A stretch of DNA of 64,000 bases, taken from the NCBI RefSeq assembly GCF_900088125.1, contig NZ_FLQT01000003.1, positions 1,425,071 through 1,489,070 of the forward strand, in the 5' to 3' direction. The notes under the pieces were generated by a model. It was not told the origin of the DNA, searched no databases, and was given only the letters and a program-made list of their open reading frames with translations. The translations under genes were made by a program, and so were the position numbers. Positions 16,621 through 25,025 of this stretch are shown one piece after another (within the stretch, counting starts at the first letter, position 1; the number at the start of each line of letters is the position of its first letter). The stretch comes from Peptoniphilus pacaensis (GTDB lineage: Bacteria; Bacillota; Clostridia; Tissierellales; Peptoniphilaceae).

Positions 16621-16881
16621 TTATTGAGCGTTTTCAGCGTTTTTAGCGTTTTCAGCAGCGTTTTTAGCGTTTTCAGCAGCAGCGTTAGCTTTTTCAGCGT
16701 TTTCAGCTTTGTTAGCAGCTTCGTTAGCAGCGTTGTTAGCTTCAGCAGCAGCGTTGTTAGCAGCGTTTTGAGCGTTGTTTGCAGCGTTTTCAGCTTCTTC
16801 AGCTTTGGGTTGGCAAGCAACGAGACCGAACATAAGGGTACCTACTGCCATAGCGCTAGCGATTTTCTTCAAGTTTTTCAT
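16621..16881 (-). CDS. Small Ala/Asn/Glu-rich lipoprotein
   Basis: 86-residue protein: a signal peptide with lipobox LVAC (lipid Cys23) followed by about 60 residues made almost only of Ala, Asn, Glu and Lys in short repeats (NAANNAQNAANNAAAEANNA is typical). The mature part should be one long helix with an alanine face, like the Ala-zipper of Braun-type lipoproteins, but this is inference. RBS AGGAGG lies 10 bases before the ATG. The repeats leave several antisense and shifted frames open; the lipobox, RBS and terminator on this strand decide for this reading. Function unknown; a cell-wall spacer is one possibility. Confidence 0.82.
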   Translation of the reverse strand: MKNLKKIASAMAVGTLMFGLVACQPKAEEAENAANNAQNAANNAAAEANNAANEAANKAENAEKANAAAENAKNAAENAKNAENAQ

Positions 16882-17052
16882 TTCGAAATACCTCCTAAAA
16901 GATTCATATCATTGATGTACCCTAAGTATAGCCGCCCTTTGTGATAAAAAAGTGAAGGATCGGTCAAAATTTCAGGTTTAAATTAAAGAAAAGGATAAGG
17001 AGGAGATTTCTTGCGCAGGCTTTTTCATGTATACTAAGGGTCGGAGGAGATT

Positions 17053-18639
17053 ATGCAAGCACTGTATAGAAGGTATCGGCCCAAGACATTTGACGAAGTG
17101 GTGGGCCAAGAGATGACCATTACCGCACTGAAAAATCAAATAAAGGAAGGGCGCGTGCACCACGCCTATATTTTTTCCGGCACTCGAGGCACGGGAAAGA
17201 CGTCGGTGGCGAAAATTTTTGCCCGCGCCGTCAATTGCCTTTCGCCCGAGGGCGCCAATCCCTGCAACGAATGCAAGGTGTGCCGGGGCATTTTAGACGA
17301 GAGCTTGTTTGACGTTATGGAAATCGACGCGGCAAGCAACAATTCCGTCGACGACATACGGGAGATTCGCGAACACGTGGCCTATGCGCCGGCGGTGGCG
17401 AAGAAAAAAGTTTACATCATCGACGAGGTCCATATGCTCAGCAAGGGGGCCTTTAACGCCCTGCTGAAAATTTTGGAAGAGCCGCCGGCCCATGCCCTGT
17501 TTATTTTGGCGACCACGGAGCCGGAAAAAATCCCCGCCACGATTCTGTCTCGAGCCCAGCGATTCACTTTCTTCCGTTTAAAGGAAGAGGAGATCGAAAA
17601 AGAGCTTGCGCGAATTTTGGATCTGGAAAAGAAGAGCTACACCGAGGAAGGCCTGGCGGTCATCGCCGCTCACAGCGACGGCAGCATGCGAGACAGCCTG
17701 TCCATATTGGATCAGGTCCTTTCCATGGGAAACGACACGGTGGACGGGGAGACGGTATACGACGCCTTGGGTCTCACGGAGGAAGAGGGCATTTTTCGCA
17801 TCGTCGACGGCCTCTTGACGGCAGACGGCGCCCTGATCGTGGACGCGCTGGACCGCGCTTACGACCGGGGGAAGAATTTCGCCCTGCTCCTCGACGCTTT
17901 GATCGACTACTTCAGAGATCTCTTGTTTTACGAGTACACGAAAACCCCGCCTAAGGGCTACAGCGAAAGCGACAGGGCGGCCTTTAAAGCCCACGCCGAA
18001 AATTTAGACAAAGACCTCGGCTTCCGCTGCCTGGAGCTCTTTCAAAAGGGCAGGGAGCAGTTCCGCTACGCCAAGGATCCTCGGGCCGTGGTGGAAATTC
18101 TGCTCTTAAAGGCCCTTCATTTACAGGTTGCGGGAGATCTTCCCGAAGAGCGGCCGCAGCCCATTCGTCCCGCCGCGCCGATTAAAAAAGCGCCGCCGAA
18201 AAAAGCAGAGCCGTCGAAGAGGGAAGAGCCGGCGGATACCCGGGCGGACGCAAGCGCGGAGCCTGAAGCCCCCGCGCCTTTGAGCGGGACCGATGACCGT
18301 GATATAATACAAGGCGAGAAATCGCCCCTGGACGGGGACAAGTGGCAAGCCGTGCAGTCGGCGGTACAGGCGAGAAGCGTGGCCTGTGCAGCCCTGTTAA
18401 AGGATGCGGAAGAAACGAAGCTGGAAGGGAATCTATTGACCATTCTCTTTCAACCGAAATTTTCTTTCCATATACAAATGTTAAAAAACGACGCCAATGA
18501 AGCGGCGTTGGCGGAAGGCGTGCGCGAGGTCTTGGGCTCCGATGCCGCCGTTCGCGTGGAAGCCATCGGCGACGAAGACGATACGGTGCTTCAATCCTTG
18601 GAGCGCGTGTTTAAAGATGTGACCATTGAAAAGGAATAA
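17053..18639 (+). CDS. dnaX: DNA polymerase III subunits gamma and tau
   Basis: Clamp-loader ATPase. The 528-residue protein begins MQALYRRYRPKTFDEVVGQE, has Walker A G43-TRGTGK-T50, a four-cysteine zinc module (CLSPEGANPCNECKVC), DEVHML Walker B and an SRC-like sensor region (LSRAQRF), then a Pro/Lys/Glu-rich linker (about 370-420) and a C-terminal tau region. It leads the conserved dnaX-ybaB-recR group. RBS GGAGGAG precedes the ATG. Two A6G runs at 18184 and 18199 lie in the linker, where some species make gamma by frameshift. Confidence 0.96.
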   Translation: MQALYRRYRPKTFDEVVGQEMTITALKNQIKEGRVHHAYIFSGTRGTGKTSVAKIFARAVNCLSPEGANPCNECKVCRGILDESLFDVMEIDAASNNSVDDIREIREHVAYAPAVAKKKVYIIDEVHMLSKGAFNALLKILEEPPAHALFILATTEPEKIPATILSRAQRFTFFRLKEEEIEKELARILDLEKKSYTEEGLAVIAAHSDGSMRDSLSILDQVLSMGNDTVDGETVYDALGLTEEEGIFRIVDGLLTADGALIVDALDRAYDRGKNFALLLDALIDYFRDLLFYEYTKTPPKGYSESDRAAFKAHAENLDKDLGFRCLELFQKGREQFRYAKDPRAVVEILLLKALHLQVAGDLPEERPQPIRPAAPIKKAPPKKAEPSKREEPADTRADASAEPEAPAPLSGTDDRDIIQGEKSPLDGDKWQAVQSAVQARSVACAALLKDAEETKLEGNLLTILFQPKFSFHIQMLKNDANEAALAEGVREVLGSDAAVRVEAIGDEDDTVLQSLERVFKDVTIEKE

Positions 18640-18648
18640 GGAGGAATT

Positions 18649-18987
18649 ATGGCAAAGGGATTTCCCAATATGGGCGGAAAAAATATGAATAATATGATGA
18701 AGCAGGTTCAAAAGCTGCAAAAGGATATGGAAAAAATGCAGGCGGATCTGGACAAGGAAGAGTTTGAAGCCACAGCCGGCGGCGGCGTCGTCACCGCCGT
18801 GGTCAACGGCAAGCAAGAACTCCTGCGCCTGTCCATCGATCCCGACGTGGTGGATCCCGAGGATGTGGAAACCTTGGAAGACTTGATCCTCGCCGCCATT
18901 CGCGAAGCCATGGCGAGCGCCAGAGCAAAGACGGAAGGGGAAATGTCCCGCTTAACCGGCGGCTTGAATATGCCGGGCATGTTTTAA
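18649..18987 (+). CDS. YbaB/EbfC-family nucleoid-associated protein
   Basis: 112-residue DNA-binding protein of the YbaB/EbfC family: a Met/Lys-rich N-terminal helix (MMKQVQKLQKDMEKMQ), then a beta-sheet core (GGGVVTAVVNGKQELLRLSIDP) and a Met-rich tail. Position between dnaX and recR is the conserved one. RBS AAGGAGGA sits just after the dnaX stop. The family binds DNA as a dimer; exact role is not settled. Confidence 0.94.
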   Translation: MAKGFPNMGGKNMNNMMKQVQKLQKDMEKMQADLDKEEFEATAGGGVVTAVVNGKQELLRLSIDPDVVDPEDVETLEDLILAAIREAMASARAKTEGEMSRLTGGLNMPGMF

Positions 18988-18989
18988 TT

Positions 18990-19589
18990 ATGGATAAGCC
19001 ACTGGAAGAGCTGATCTATCGCTTGAGCCGCCTGCCGGGCATCGGCACGAAGACGGCGCGGCGCCTCAGCTACTTTTTGCTGGACTCCCCGCCGGAAGAG
19101 GCGGAGAAATTGGCCCTGGCCATTCAGGAAGCGAAGGAAAAAATCAGAGAGTGCAGCATCTGCCACGACTATACGGACGCCGATCCCTGCACCATTTGCA
19201 AGAGCGAGCGGCGGGACCGGTCGGTGATCTGCGTGGTGGAGCGGCCCCAAGACGTGCAGGTCATGGAAGCCACGGGCAAGTACAACGGCCTGTACCACGT
19301 GCTCCACGGCGTCATCGTGCCGGAGCGGGGCATCGTGCCGCAAAAGCTACGGATCAAAGAGCTCTTGGAGCGATTAAAAAACGAGCCGGTGAAGGAGTTG
19401 ATCCTCGCCACCAATCCCACGAAGGACGGCGACATGACCGCCCGCTACATCACCCGCATGCTTGAAGATGTGGACATCCACATTACCCGCATCGCCCACG
19501 GCATCCCCGTCGGCGGCGATTTGGAGTATTACGACGAGCTCACCGTGGCCACGGCTCTCGCCCATCGCACGGATTACCGGGAAAAGTAA
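18990..19589 (+). CDS. recR: Recombination protein RecR
   Basis: Acts with RecF/RecO in gap repair and RecA loading. The 199-residue protein has the helix-hairpin-helix RLPGIGTKTARRLSYFLL, a C4 zinc finger (C55, C58, C67, C70) and a Toprim domain (CVVERPQDVQVME, ILATNPTKDGDMTA). Starts two bases after the ybaB stop; full length for the family. Confidence 0.97.
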   Translation: MDKPLEELIYRLSRLPGIGTKTARRLSYFLLDSPPEEAEKLALAIQEAKEKIRECSICHDYTDADPCTICKSERRDRSVICVVERPQDVQVMEATGKYNGLYHVLHGVIVPERGIVPQKLRIKELLERLKNEPVKELILATNPTKDGDMTARYITRMLEDVDIHITRIAHGIPVGGDLEYYDELTVATALAHRTDYREK

Positions 19590-19598
19590 ACAAAAAAA

Positions 19599-19650
19599 AG
19601 AACCCGCAGGTTCTTTCCCGAACAAGTCTCTTCACGGGGACTTGTTTTTA
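19599..19650 (+). terminator. Tandem terminator hairpins after recR
   Basis: Stem 1: AGAACC/GGTTCT with CGCA loop (19599-19614). Stem 2: AACAAGTC/GACTTGTT (19621-19646) followed by TTTA. Confidence 0.8.
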
Positions 19651-19698
19651 TTTGTGAGACGCCTTAAACAAATCCTTGCAATGAAAAATGCGGATTCG

Positions 19699-19707
19699 TG
19701 GTATAGT
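19699..19707 (+). promoter_or_regulatory. Extended -10 promoter of the two-component operon
   Basis: TGG-TATAGT at 19699-19707. A TTGCAA at 19676 is 20 bases upstream, longer than the optimum spacing. Confidence 0.5.
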
Positions 19708-19753
19708 GAAGTCAAATAAGCGGAAGAATTTTTAGGACTGACGGAGAAGAACC

Positions 19754-20446
19754 ATGAAAGAAAAAATCCTCATCGTGGATGATGAGAAAGAAATCTGCGA
19801 TCTGCTTGCGATCTATCTTCATAACGACGGATACGTCGTGGAAACGGCCTATGACGGCGAGGAAGCCCTGGAAAAAATCAAAGCGGATCCGCCGGATGCC
19901 ATGATTTTGGATATTATGCTAGCGGGTATGGACGGTTTCAGCCTGTGCAAAAGAATTCGCGAAAACTATTTTTTTCCCATCCTCATGCTCACGTCGAAAA
20001 TCGATTTCGAGGATAAAATTTTGGGCCTGACCATCGGGGCCGACGATTACATGACCAAGCCATTTAATCCTTTGGAAGTCGTGGCCAGAATCAAGACCCA
20101 GCTTCGCCGAAGCGGCCAATACAATCAGGGAAGTGGCGGGGCGGAGGATGAGATTTCCGTTCGCGGCTTGGTCATCAACAAAAGGGAACACAAGTGCATT
20201 TTAAACGAAAGCCCCCTTTCCCTGACGCCCATCGAATTTGAAATCGTGTGGTATTTATGCGAGCACTTGGGAGATGTCGTGTCATCGGAGGCGCTTTTCG
20301 AAGCGATTTGGCGGGAAAAATACATGGACAATAACAACACGGTGATGGCGCACATCGGGCGGATTCGAGAAAAGATGAATGATTCCGGACGCCACAGCAA
20401 GTACATTAAAACGGTTTGGGGCGTGGGCTATGTTATCGAAAAATAA
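19754..20446 (+). CDS. OmpR/PhoB-family response regulator, VanR-like
   Basis: 230-residue transcription factor with receiver domain (D9, D10, phospho-acceptor D53, T80, K102) and a winged-helix DNA-binding domain. The receiver segment KILGLTIGADDYMTKPF and the C-terminal blocks LSLTPIEFEIVWYLCEHLG, VVSSEALFEAIW and YIKTVWGVGYVIEK closely recall VanR of the glycopeptide-resistance operons. The partner kinase follows with overlapping frames. No vanH, vanA/B or vanX genes are present here, so resistance cannot be inferred; control of a cell-envelope gene is more likely. Confidence 0.93.
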   Translation: MKEKILIVDDEKEICDLLAIYLHNDGYVVETAYDGEEALEKIKADPPDAMILDIMLAGMDGFSLCKRIRENYFFPILMLTSKIDFEDKILGLTIGADDYMTKPFNPLEVVARIKTQLRRSGQYNQGSGGAEDEISVRGLVINKREHKCILNESPLSLTPIEFEIVWYLCEHLGDVVSSEALFEAIWREKYMDNNNTVMAHIGRIREKMNDSGRHSKYIKTVWGVGYVIEK

Positions 20447-21506
20447 TAATGACCCCTTGCTCCGCGGGATTTTTAAGCGCTATGCAATCCGGGTCGTGGC
20501 CATTACCGCTGCGGTATTTTTTGCGGCGCTCTTTATCAGTTTTTGCCTGCGCCGATGGTTAAACGGTCACGATCCCTTCAACTACTTGTATTACCGGGAC
20601 CTTTACCTGCTCTATCCGGCCCTCGGCACTTGGGTTCTTCTCATCATGCTCACGACCTACCGACTGTTTAAGCAATTGGTTCACTATGTGGATGAGCTGC
20701 AGGAAGCCACAAGCCTTCTCTTCGATAAAGAAGCGGACCCCATTGTCTTGTCGCCGGAACTCGCCGCCATTGCCGAGAAAATCAATGCACTCAAGGCGGA
20801 ATCCATTCGAAATGAGGCCTTGGCGGCACAGAGCCAAAAGCAAAAAAACGACTTGATCGTGAACTTGGCCCACGATTTAAAGACGCCTTTGGCATCCATT
20901 GTGGGCTACTTAAATTTATTAAGCGGCGATGTGAAATTGTCCAATGAGGAGCGAGAGAAATACCTGGCCGTCGTCTTACGAAAGAGCGAGGCGCTTTCCG
21001 ATTTAATCGACGAGTTTTTCGAGATGACGAAATTTAATTTATCCGACTTGAAATTGGACGTGACAGAATGTAATTTGAGCCTTCTCTTGGAGCAGATTAT
21101 TTTTGAATTTAAACCGCTCTTCGACGAAAAGCACATGGATTGCAAGCTTGATGTGCCGCAAAATGTGATTCTTTCCTGTGACGCCGACAAGATGTCTCGG
21201 GTGTTCGGCAATCTTTTAAAAAATGCCTACTTGTACGGCGATAAGGGCAGCGCCGTTCATGTGACCGTCACAGAAAGGGAATCGGATGTCACCGTCGACT
21301 TTACCAACGCCTGTAAGACCATTGACGAGGAAGCCTTGGAAAATATTTTCGAGCCCTTTTACCGTCTGGATCCCTCGCGGCATTCCGCCGGCGGATCCGG
21401 TTTGGGCCTTGCCATCGCACGAGAAATTCTCCGCGCCCACGGAGCGGAAATCGCAGCACAAAGCGCAGATAACAAAGTGTGTTTTCGGATAAGGTTCAAA
21501 AAGTAG
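20430..21506 (+). CDS. Sensor histidine kinase, VanS-like
   Basis: 358-residue membrane kinase: two transmembrane segments flanking a short extracytoplasmic loop, a HAMP-like linker, phospho-acceptor helix LAHDLKTPLASIVGYL (H148), and an ATPase domain with N (NLLKNAYLYG), G1 (the usual DxG motif is diverged, VDFTNACK), F (FEPFYRLD) and G2 (GGSGLGLAIA) boxes. The dimerisation helix and FFEMTKFNL segment recall VanS. The start chosen is ATG 20430, overlapping the regulator stop; an in-frame ATG at 20379 would add 17 non-conserved residues. Confidence 0.92.
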   Translation: MLSKNNNDPLLRGIFKRYAIRVVAITAAVFFAALFISFCLRRWLNGHDPFNYLYYRDLYLLYPALGTWVLLIMLTTYRLFKQLVHYVDELQEATSLLFDKEADPIVLSPELAAIAEKINALKAESIRNEALAAQSQKQKNDLIVNLAHDLKTPLASIVGYLNLLSGDVKLSNEEREKYLAVVLRKSEALSDLIDEFFEMTKFNLSDLKLDVTECNLSLLLEQIIFEFKPLFDEKHMDCKLDVPQNVILSCDADKMSRVFGNLLKNAYLYGDKGSAVHVTVTERESDVTVDFTNACKTIDEEALENIFEPFYRLDPSRHSAGGSGLGLAIAREILRAHGAEIAAQSADNKVCFRIRFKK

Positions 21507-21567
21507 GAAAAAAGTAAGAATATCGTAGAAGGGAATTAAAAACTCGTAACAGGAGCCATGCTATCCT
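21502..21567 (+). promoter_or_regulatory. Candidate response-regulator site and promoter before the small lipoprotein gene
   Basis: Four GTA-containing half-sites start at 21503, 21514, 21525 and 21546 (AGTAGGAA, AGTAAGAA, TCGTAGAA, TCGTAACA). Their spacing of 11, 11 and 21 bases places them on one DNA face. A TATCCT at 21562-21567 may be the -10. Layout is typical of OmpR-family activation sites, but binding is inference. Confidence 0.4.
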
Positions 21568-21608
21568 TTGAGATGTAGAGATGCATTTACATTGAAAAGG
21601 AGATTGAT

Positions 21609-22079
21609 ATGAGAAAAACATTTAAGCGAATCCTGTGCGTGTCCTTTATCCTCGCCCTGGCTCTCGGCCTTTGTGCCTGTCATAGGGACGATGGGAAAAG
21701 TTTTAATTCCTATGACGCTGCGAACAAGGAGTTTAAAGAAACGGCAGCTTCCTTAAACTGGCCCGACAAATATACTGTGCCTACGGAATTGGACGGGGAA
21801 AAAGAAGCCTCCTTTGAAGCGGGCTATGGCGACACGCGGGCGTCCCAATATTGGGAGGAAGCTTGGGAAAAGGAATGGCTGGAAAATTATCAGACGGATA
21901 AAGAACGGGCCGATCATGCCATTAAAGAATTGGAAAAGGCACCGACGATGAACTACATGAGCCCCGCCAAATGTGACGACGCGACACGAGACTATTTTAA
22001 AAAGATGCTGGACAAGGCAAAGGCGGGCGATCCGTCGGCGGTGGAAGAAAATTTAAAACTCAACGGCCCGACATCTTAA
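21609..22079 (+). CDS. Small lipoprotein next to the VanRS-like system, function unknown
   Basis: 156-residue protein with a signal peptide and lipobox LCAC (lipid Cys24 most likely). The mature part is hydrophilic and rich in Trp, Tyr, Lys, Glu and Asp (SLNWPDKYTVPTELDG; YWEEAWEKEWLENYQTD). No known domain is recognised. RBS AAAAGGAGA. Its own promoter-like region with phased repeats, directly after the histidine kinase, suggests it is a target of, or accessory to, that system. Confidence 0.8.
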   Translation: MRKTFKRILCVSFILALALGLCACHRDDGKSFNSYDAANKEFKETAASLNWPDKYTVPTELDGEKEASFEAGYGDTRASQYWEEAWEKEWLENYQTDKERADHAIKELEKAPTMNYMSPAKCDDATRDYFKKMLDKAKAGDPSAVEENLKLNGPTS

Positions 22080-22080
22080 A

Positions 22081-22111
22081 GCCATGGGGGAGAAATCCCT
22101 CGGGCTTTTTT
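22081..22111 (+). terminator. Terminator after the small lipoprotein gene
   Basis: Stem GCC..GGGGGA/TCCCTC..GGC with GAAA loop followed by T6. Confidence 0.8.
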
Positions 22112-22153
22112 ATTTTGGAAAGATTTTTATGTCAAACGGCAGGTAACGGACAC

Positions 22154-22181
22154 AAAAAAGAGCCCGGTTTTCGCCGGACTC
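22154..22181 (-). terminator. Terminator of the GerMN lipoprotein gene
   Basis: Minus strand GAGTCCGG/CCGGGCTC stem (one mismatch) with CGAAAA loop, then six T. Confidence 0.85.
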
Positions 22182-22196
22182 AAGTTTTGTTTATTA

Positions 22197-22844
22197 TTAC
22201 AGATTTTTCGTAAAGGGCTCGGAAATATCCACATGGCCCATAAGGCTTTCGGCCTTTTCGCCGTTGACCGTAAACTCCACGGCCTTAATGCCCTTCACGG
22301 AGAGCAGACTGTTGACAATGGAGCGGGCCAGCACGTCTTCGTCCAGGGAGCCGCCGGTAAGGTCGCCGGAAAGATCGACGACGGCGGTGGTGCCGTCTAA
22401 TTTGGATTTGGAGTAATCGAATTTATCCAAGCCCACGGGTTCGGCGCCTTCGGTTTCGGGAGCTTGGCTCAGTTGATCCAGCACCTTGGTGATGACATCG
22501 TCTTTCGTTGCGGTGACGGTGACTTGTTCCGTGACCTTTTTATTGTCTTCGTCGCCGTCCACGATATAGGCGGTGGAAGGATAGGTCAAGGTGACGTTGT
22601 AGCTTTTTTCTTCGCCGTCTTTTTCATCTTCGGCCTCGGAATTGTTTTTGTCGTCGGCGTTCTTTTCCTTCCCGTCGTTTTCTGCGGCTTCTTTGTTTAA
22701 ATCTTCCGATGTCTTTTGGTTTTCAACCACTTCCACTTGATTATTCGCTTCTTCCGCCTGTGCCGTGTCTTTGGCGCAGCCTGTGGCTACGAGAAGCAGG
22801 CCGAGGCAGATGCCGGTCAGTGCGGTTAATTTTATTTTCTTCAT
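22197..22844 (-). CDS. GerMN-domain lipoprotein
   Basis: 215-residue lipoprotein (lipobox VATGC, lipid Cys23), an Asn/Glu/Asp-rich linker (about 25-75) and a C-terminal GerMN domain (about 80-215): VTVTATKDDVITKVLDQL, TAVVDLSGDL, ARSIVNSLLSVKGIKAVEFTVNGE and GHVDISEP. In Bacillus, GerM acts in spore envelope assembly; in non-sporulating species the domain occurs in envelope lipoproteins of unclear role. RBS AGGAGGA. Confidence 0.9.
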   Translation of the reverse strand: MKKIKLTALTGICLGLLLVATGCAKDTAQAEEANNQVEVVENQKTSEDLNKEAAENDGKEKNADDKNNSEAEDEKDGEEKSYNVTLTYPSTAYIVDGDEDNKKVTEQVTVTATKDDVITKVLDQLSQAPETEGAEPVGLDKFDYSKSKLDGTTAVVDLSGDLTGGSLDEDVLARSIVNSLLSVKGIKAVEFTVNGEKAESLMGHVDISEPFTKNL

Positions 22845-22881
22845 AGGTCCTCCTCTGTCAATTGCTATTCGGATTTATATC

Positions 22882-22890
22882 ATTTTACCA
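22882..22890 (-). promoter_or_regulatory. Extended -10 promoter of the GerMN gene
   Basis: Minus strand TGG-TAAAAT (22890-22882), about 40 bases before the ATG. Confidence 0.5.
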
Positions 22891-23018
22891 TAAGCCCTCC
22901 GGAAAAGTTAAGAAATAAGGGGACAGGAGAAAGTTTTCCGCGGAGACTTTGCCATTGAGGGCAAAAGGCAAAGATGAGGATAAGTTTTTCGCAAGGTCCC
23001 TTTAAAGGCCATGGTCTG

Positions 23019-23027
23019 TGGTAATAT
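23019..23027 (+). promoter_or_regulatory. Extended -10 promoter of ftsH
   Basis: TGG-TAATAT at 23019-23027, giving a leader of about 65 bases. No strong -35. Confidence 0.45.
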
Positions 23028-23099
23028 CGAGGCAAGTTTTAATGCATAAATCCCTTCGATTATGGATATACATTGAAGATAGAATGATTGGAGGAATCG

Positions 23100-24986
23100 A
23101 TGAAAAACAAAAAAGATATAAATAAACCCATGTTTTTATATTACGCTATTGGAATCGTCCTGGTCTTTTTGATTTCGTTTATGTTGATGCCAAAAATGCT
23201 GAAGGATCCGGTAAAGATTAAGAGCGTGAGCTACAATGAGTTTTTGAGCAATGTGGATCAAAAGAAAGTGGAAGAGGCGCATATTGCGGACAAGCAAATC
23301 GCCTTTACCATTAAAGGGGAAAAGGACGTGCGCTACGAAACGGCGCGTTTCCCCGACGAAAGTCTGGTCAATCGCCTCTACGACAACGGCGTGGAGTTTG
23401 ACCGCAAGTATCCCAGCGAAATGAATCCCATTTTGCAAAGCCTCTTGAGCTTCGCCCTCATGGTGGTGGTCATGATCGCCGTGGGACAAATTTTCCTGCG
23501 TTCCATGACGAAATCCATGGGCGGCAAGGGGGGCGTGGGCCCCATGAGCTTCGGGAAGAGCAATGCGAAGATTTACGACCAAAGCGTAGATGGCATCACC
23601 TTCGCCAATGTGGCGGGGCAGGACGAAGCCAAGGACGATTTGACGGAAATCGTGGACTTTTTGCATAACCCGAGCAAGTATTCCGAAATCGGCGCCAAGC
23701 TTCCCAAGGGCGCCCTTCTCGTAGGCCCTCCGGGAACGGGGAAGACCCTATTGGCCAAAGCCGTGGCGGGGGAAGCCAAGGTGCCTTTCTTCTCCATTTC
23801 CGGTTCGGAATTTGTGGAAATGTTTGTGGGCCTCGGCGCCGCCAAGGTGCGGGACCTCTTTGAACAGGCCAAGGAAAAGGCGCCCTGTATCGTCTTTATC
23901 GACGAAATCGACACCATCGGCAAGAAGCGCGACGGCGCCGGTTTTTCGGGCAATGACGAGCGGGAACAAACCTTGAATCAACTCTTGGCCGAAATGGACG
24001 GCTTCGAAGGTAACGGCGGCGTGGTCATCCTCGCGGCCACCAACCGCCCCGAGTCCCTGGACCCGGCCCTCTTGCGTCCCGGTCGCTTCGACCGCCGCAT
24101 TCCCGTGGAGCTGCCGGATCTCGTCGGTCGCGAAGCCATATTAAAGGTTCACGCGAAAGATGTGAAGACGGAAGCCGACATCGATTACAATGCCGTGGCC
24201 CGCGCTACTGCCGGGGCCAGCGGGGCGGATCTCGCCAATATGATTAACGAAGCGGCACTGCGTGCCGTGCGTTGCGGTCGCCGGTTAATGAGCGAAGAAG
24301 ATTTAATGGAAAGCGTGGAAGTGGTCATCGCCGGCCATCAACGGAAAAACACCGTCATCAGCCAAAGGGAAAAAGAAATCATCGCCTACCACGAAGTGGG
24401 CCACGCCCTGGTAGCCGCCATGCAAAAAGAATCGGCGCCGGTGCACAAGATCACCATTATTCCCAGAACCAGCGGCGCTTTGGGCTACACCATGCAGGTG
24501 GATGAGGAAGAAAAATTCCTCATCAGCAAAGAAGAGGCATTTAATAAGATCGTCACCTTTACCGGCGGGCGGGCGGCGGAAGAATTGATCTTCAACACCC
24601 GCACCACCGGCGCATCCAACGACATCGAGCAGGCGACGAAAATCGCTCGCTCCATGATTACCCGCTACGGCATGACCGACGAGTTCGGCTTCGTGGCTAT
24701 GGAAACTTTAACCAATAAATATTTAGGCGGCGACACCACCTTGGCCGTTTCCGATCGGCGGGCCTTCGACATCGACATGGCGGTGAGCGCCATTATTACC
24801 AAGGCGCAGGAGAAGAGCCACGAGATCCTCACGGAAAACATCGACAGCCTTCACGCCATTTCCCACTATCTCTTGAAGAAGGAAACCATCACCGGTGCGG
24901 AATTTATGGAAATATTGGAGAAAAATCGTGCCGATGCATCTGTCGATGTAGCAACCGATGAAGAGGAAGTTGAAAAAGACGAATGA
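23100..24986 (+). CDS. ftsH: ATP-dependent membrane zinc protease FtsH
   Basis: 628-residue AAA+ protease for quality control of membrane and short-lived proteins. Two membrane segments (about 12-30 and 120-140) bracket an external domain; the AAA module has Walker A G209-PPGTGK-T216, Walker B IVFIDEID and the second region of homology ([20 protein letters not shown] written in parts); the zinc site is H431-E-V-G-H435. The start chosen is ATG 23100 with GGAGGA at 23090; an upstream in-frame TTG at 23088 would place the ribosome site inside the gene. The Glu/Asp-rich tail is usual. Confidence 0.97.
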   Translation: MKNKKDINKPMFLYYAIGIVLVFLISFMLMPKMLKDPVKIKSVSYNEFLSNVDQKKVEEAHIADKQIAFTIKGEKDVRYETARFPDESLVNRLYDNGVEFDRKYPSEMNPILQSLLSFALMVVVMIAVGQIFLRSMTKSMGGKGGVGPMSFGKSNAKIYDQSVDGITFANVAGQDEAKDDLTEIVDFLHNPSKYSEIGAKLPKGALLVGPPGTGKTLLAKAVAGEAKVPFFSISGSEFVEMFVGLGAAKVRDLFEQAKEKAPCIVFIDEIDTIGKKRDGAGFSGNDEREQTLNQLLAEMDGFEGNGGVVILAATNRPESLDPALLRPGRFDRRIPVELPDLVGREAILKVHAKDVKTEADIDYNAVARATAGASGADLANMINEAALRAVRCGRRLMSEEDLMESVEVVIAGHQRKNTVISQREKEIIAYHEVGHALVAAMQKESAPVHKITIIPRTSGALGYTMQVDEEEKFLISKEEAFNKIVTFTGGRAAEELIFNTRTTGASNDIEQATKIARSMITRYGMTDEFGFVAMETLTNKYLGGDTTLAVSDRRAFDIDMAVSAIITKAQEKSHEILTENIDSLHAISHYLLKKETITGAEFMEILEKNRADASVDVATDEEEVEKDE

Positions 24987-25025
24987 TGGTCGAAAGACGG
25001 AGCCTATAGAACCGCAGGTGATGCC

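Noticed and set aside
16569-16944. Two other open frames over the Ala/Asn-rich lipoprotein (Leu/Lys/Thr-rich on the minus strand, Ser/Val/Phe-rich on the plus strand)
   Set aside because: They are shifted readings of the same DNA repeats; only the lipoprotein frame has a signal peptide, lipobox and well-placed AGGAGG.
19754-21506. Glycopeptide-resistance operon
   Set aside because: Only VanR/VanS-like regulators are present; no ligase, dehydrogenase or dipeptidase genes follow, so resistance is not supported.
22197-22844. Evidence of sporulation from the GerMN domain
   Set aside because: GerMN domains occur in non-sporulating Firmicutes, and no other sporulation gene was seen in the window.
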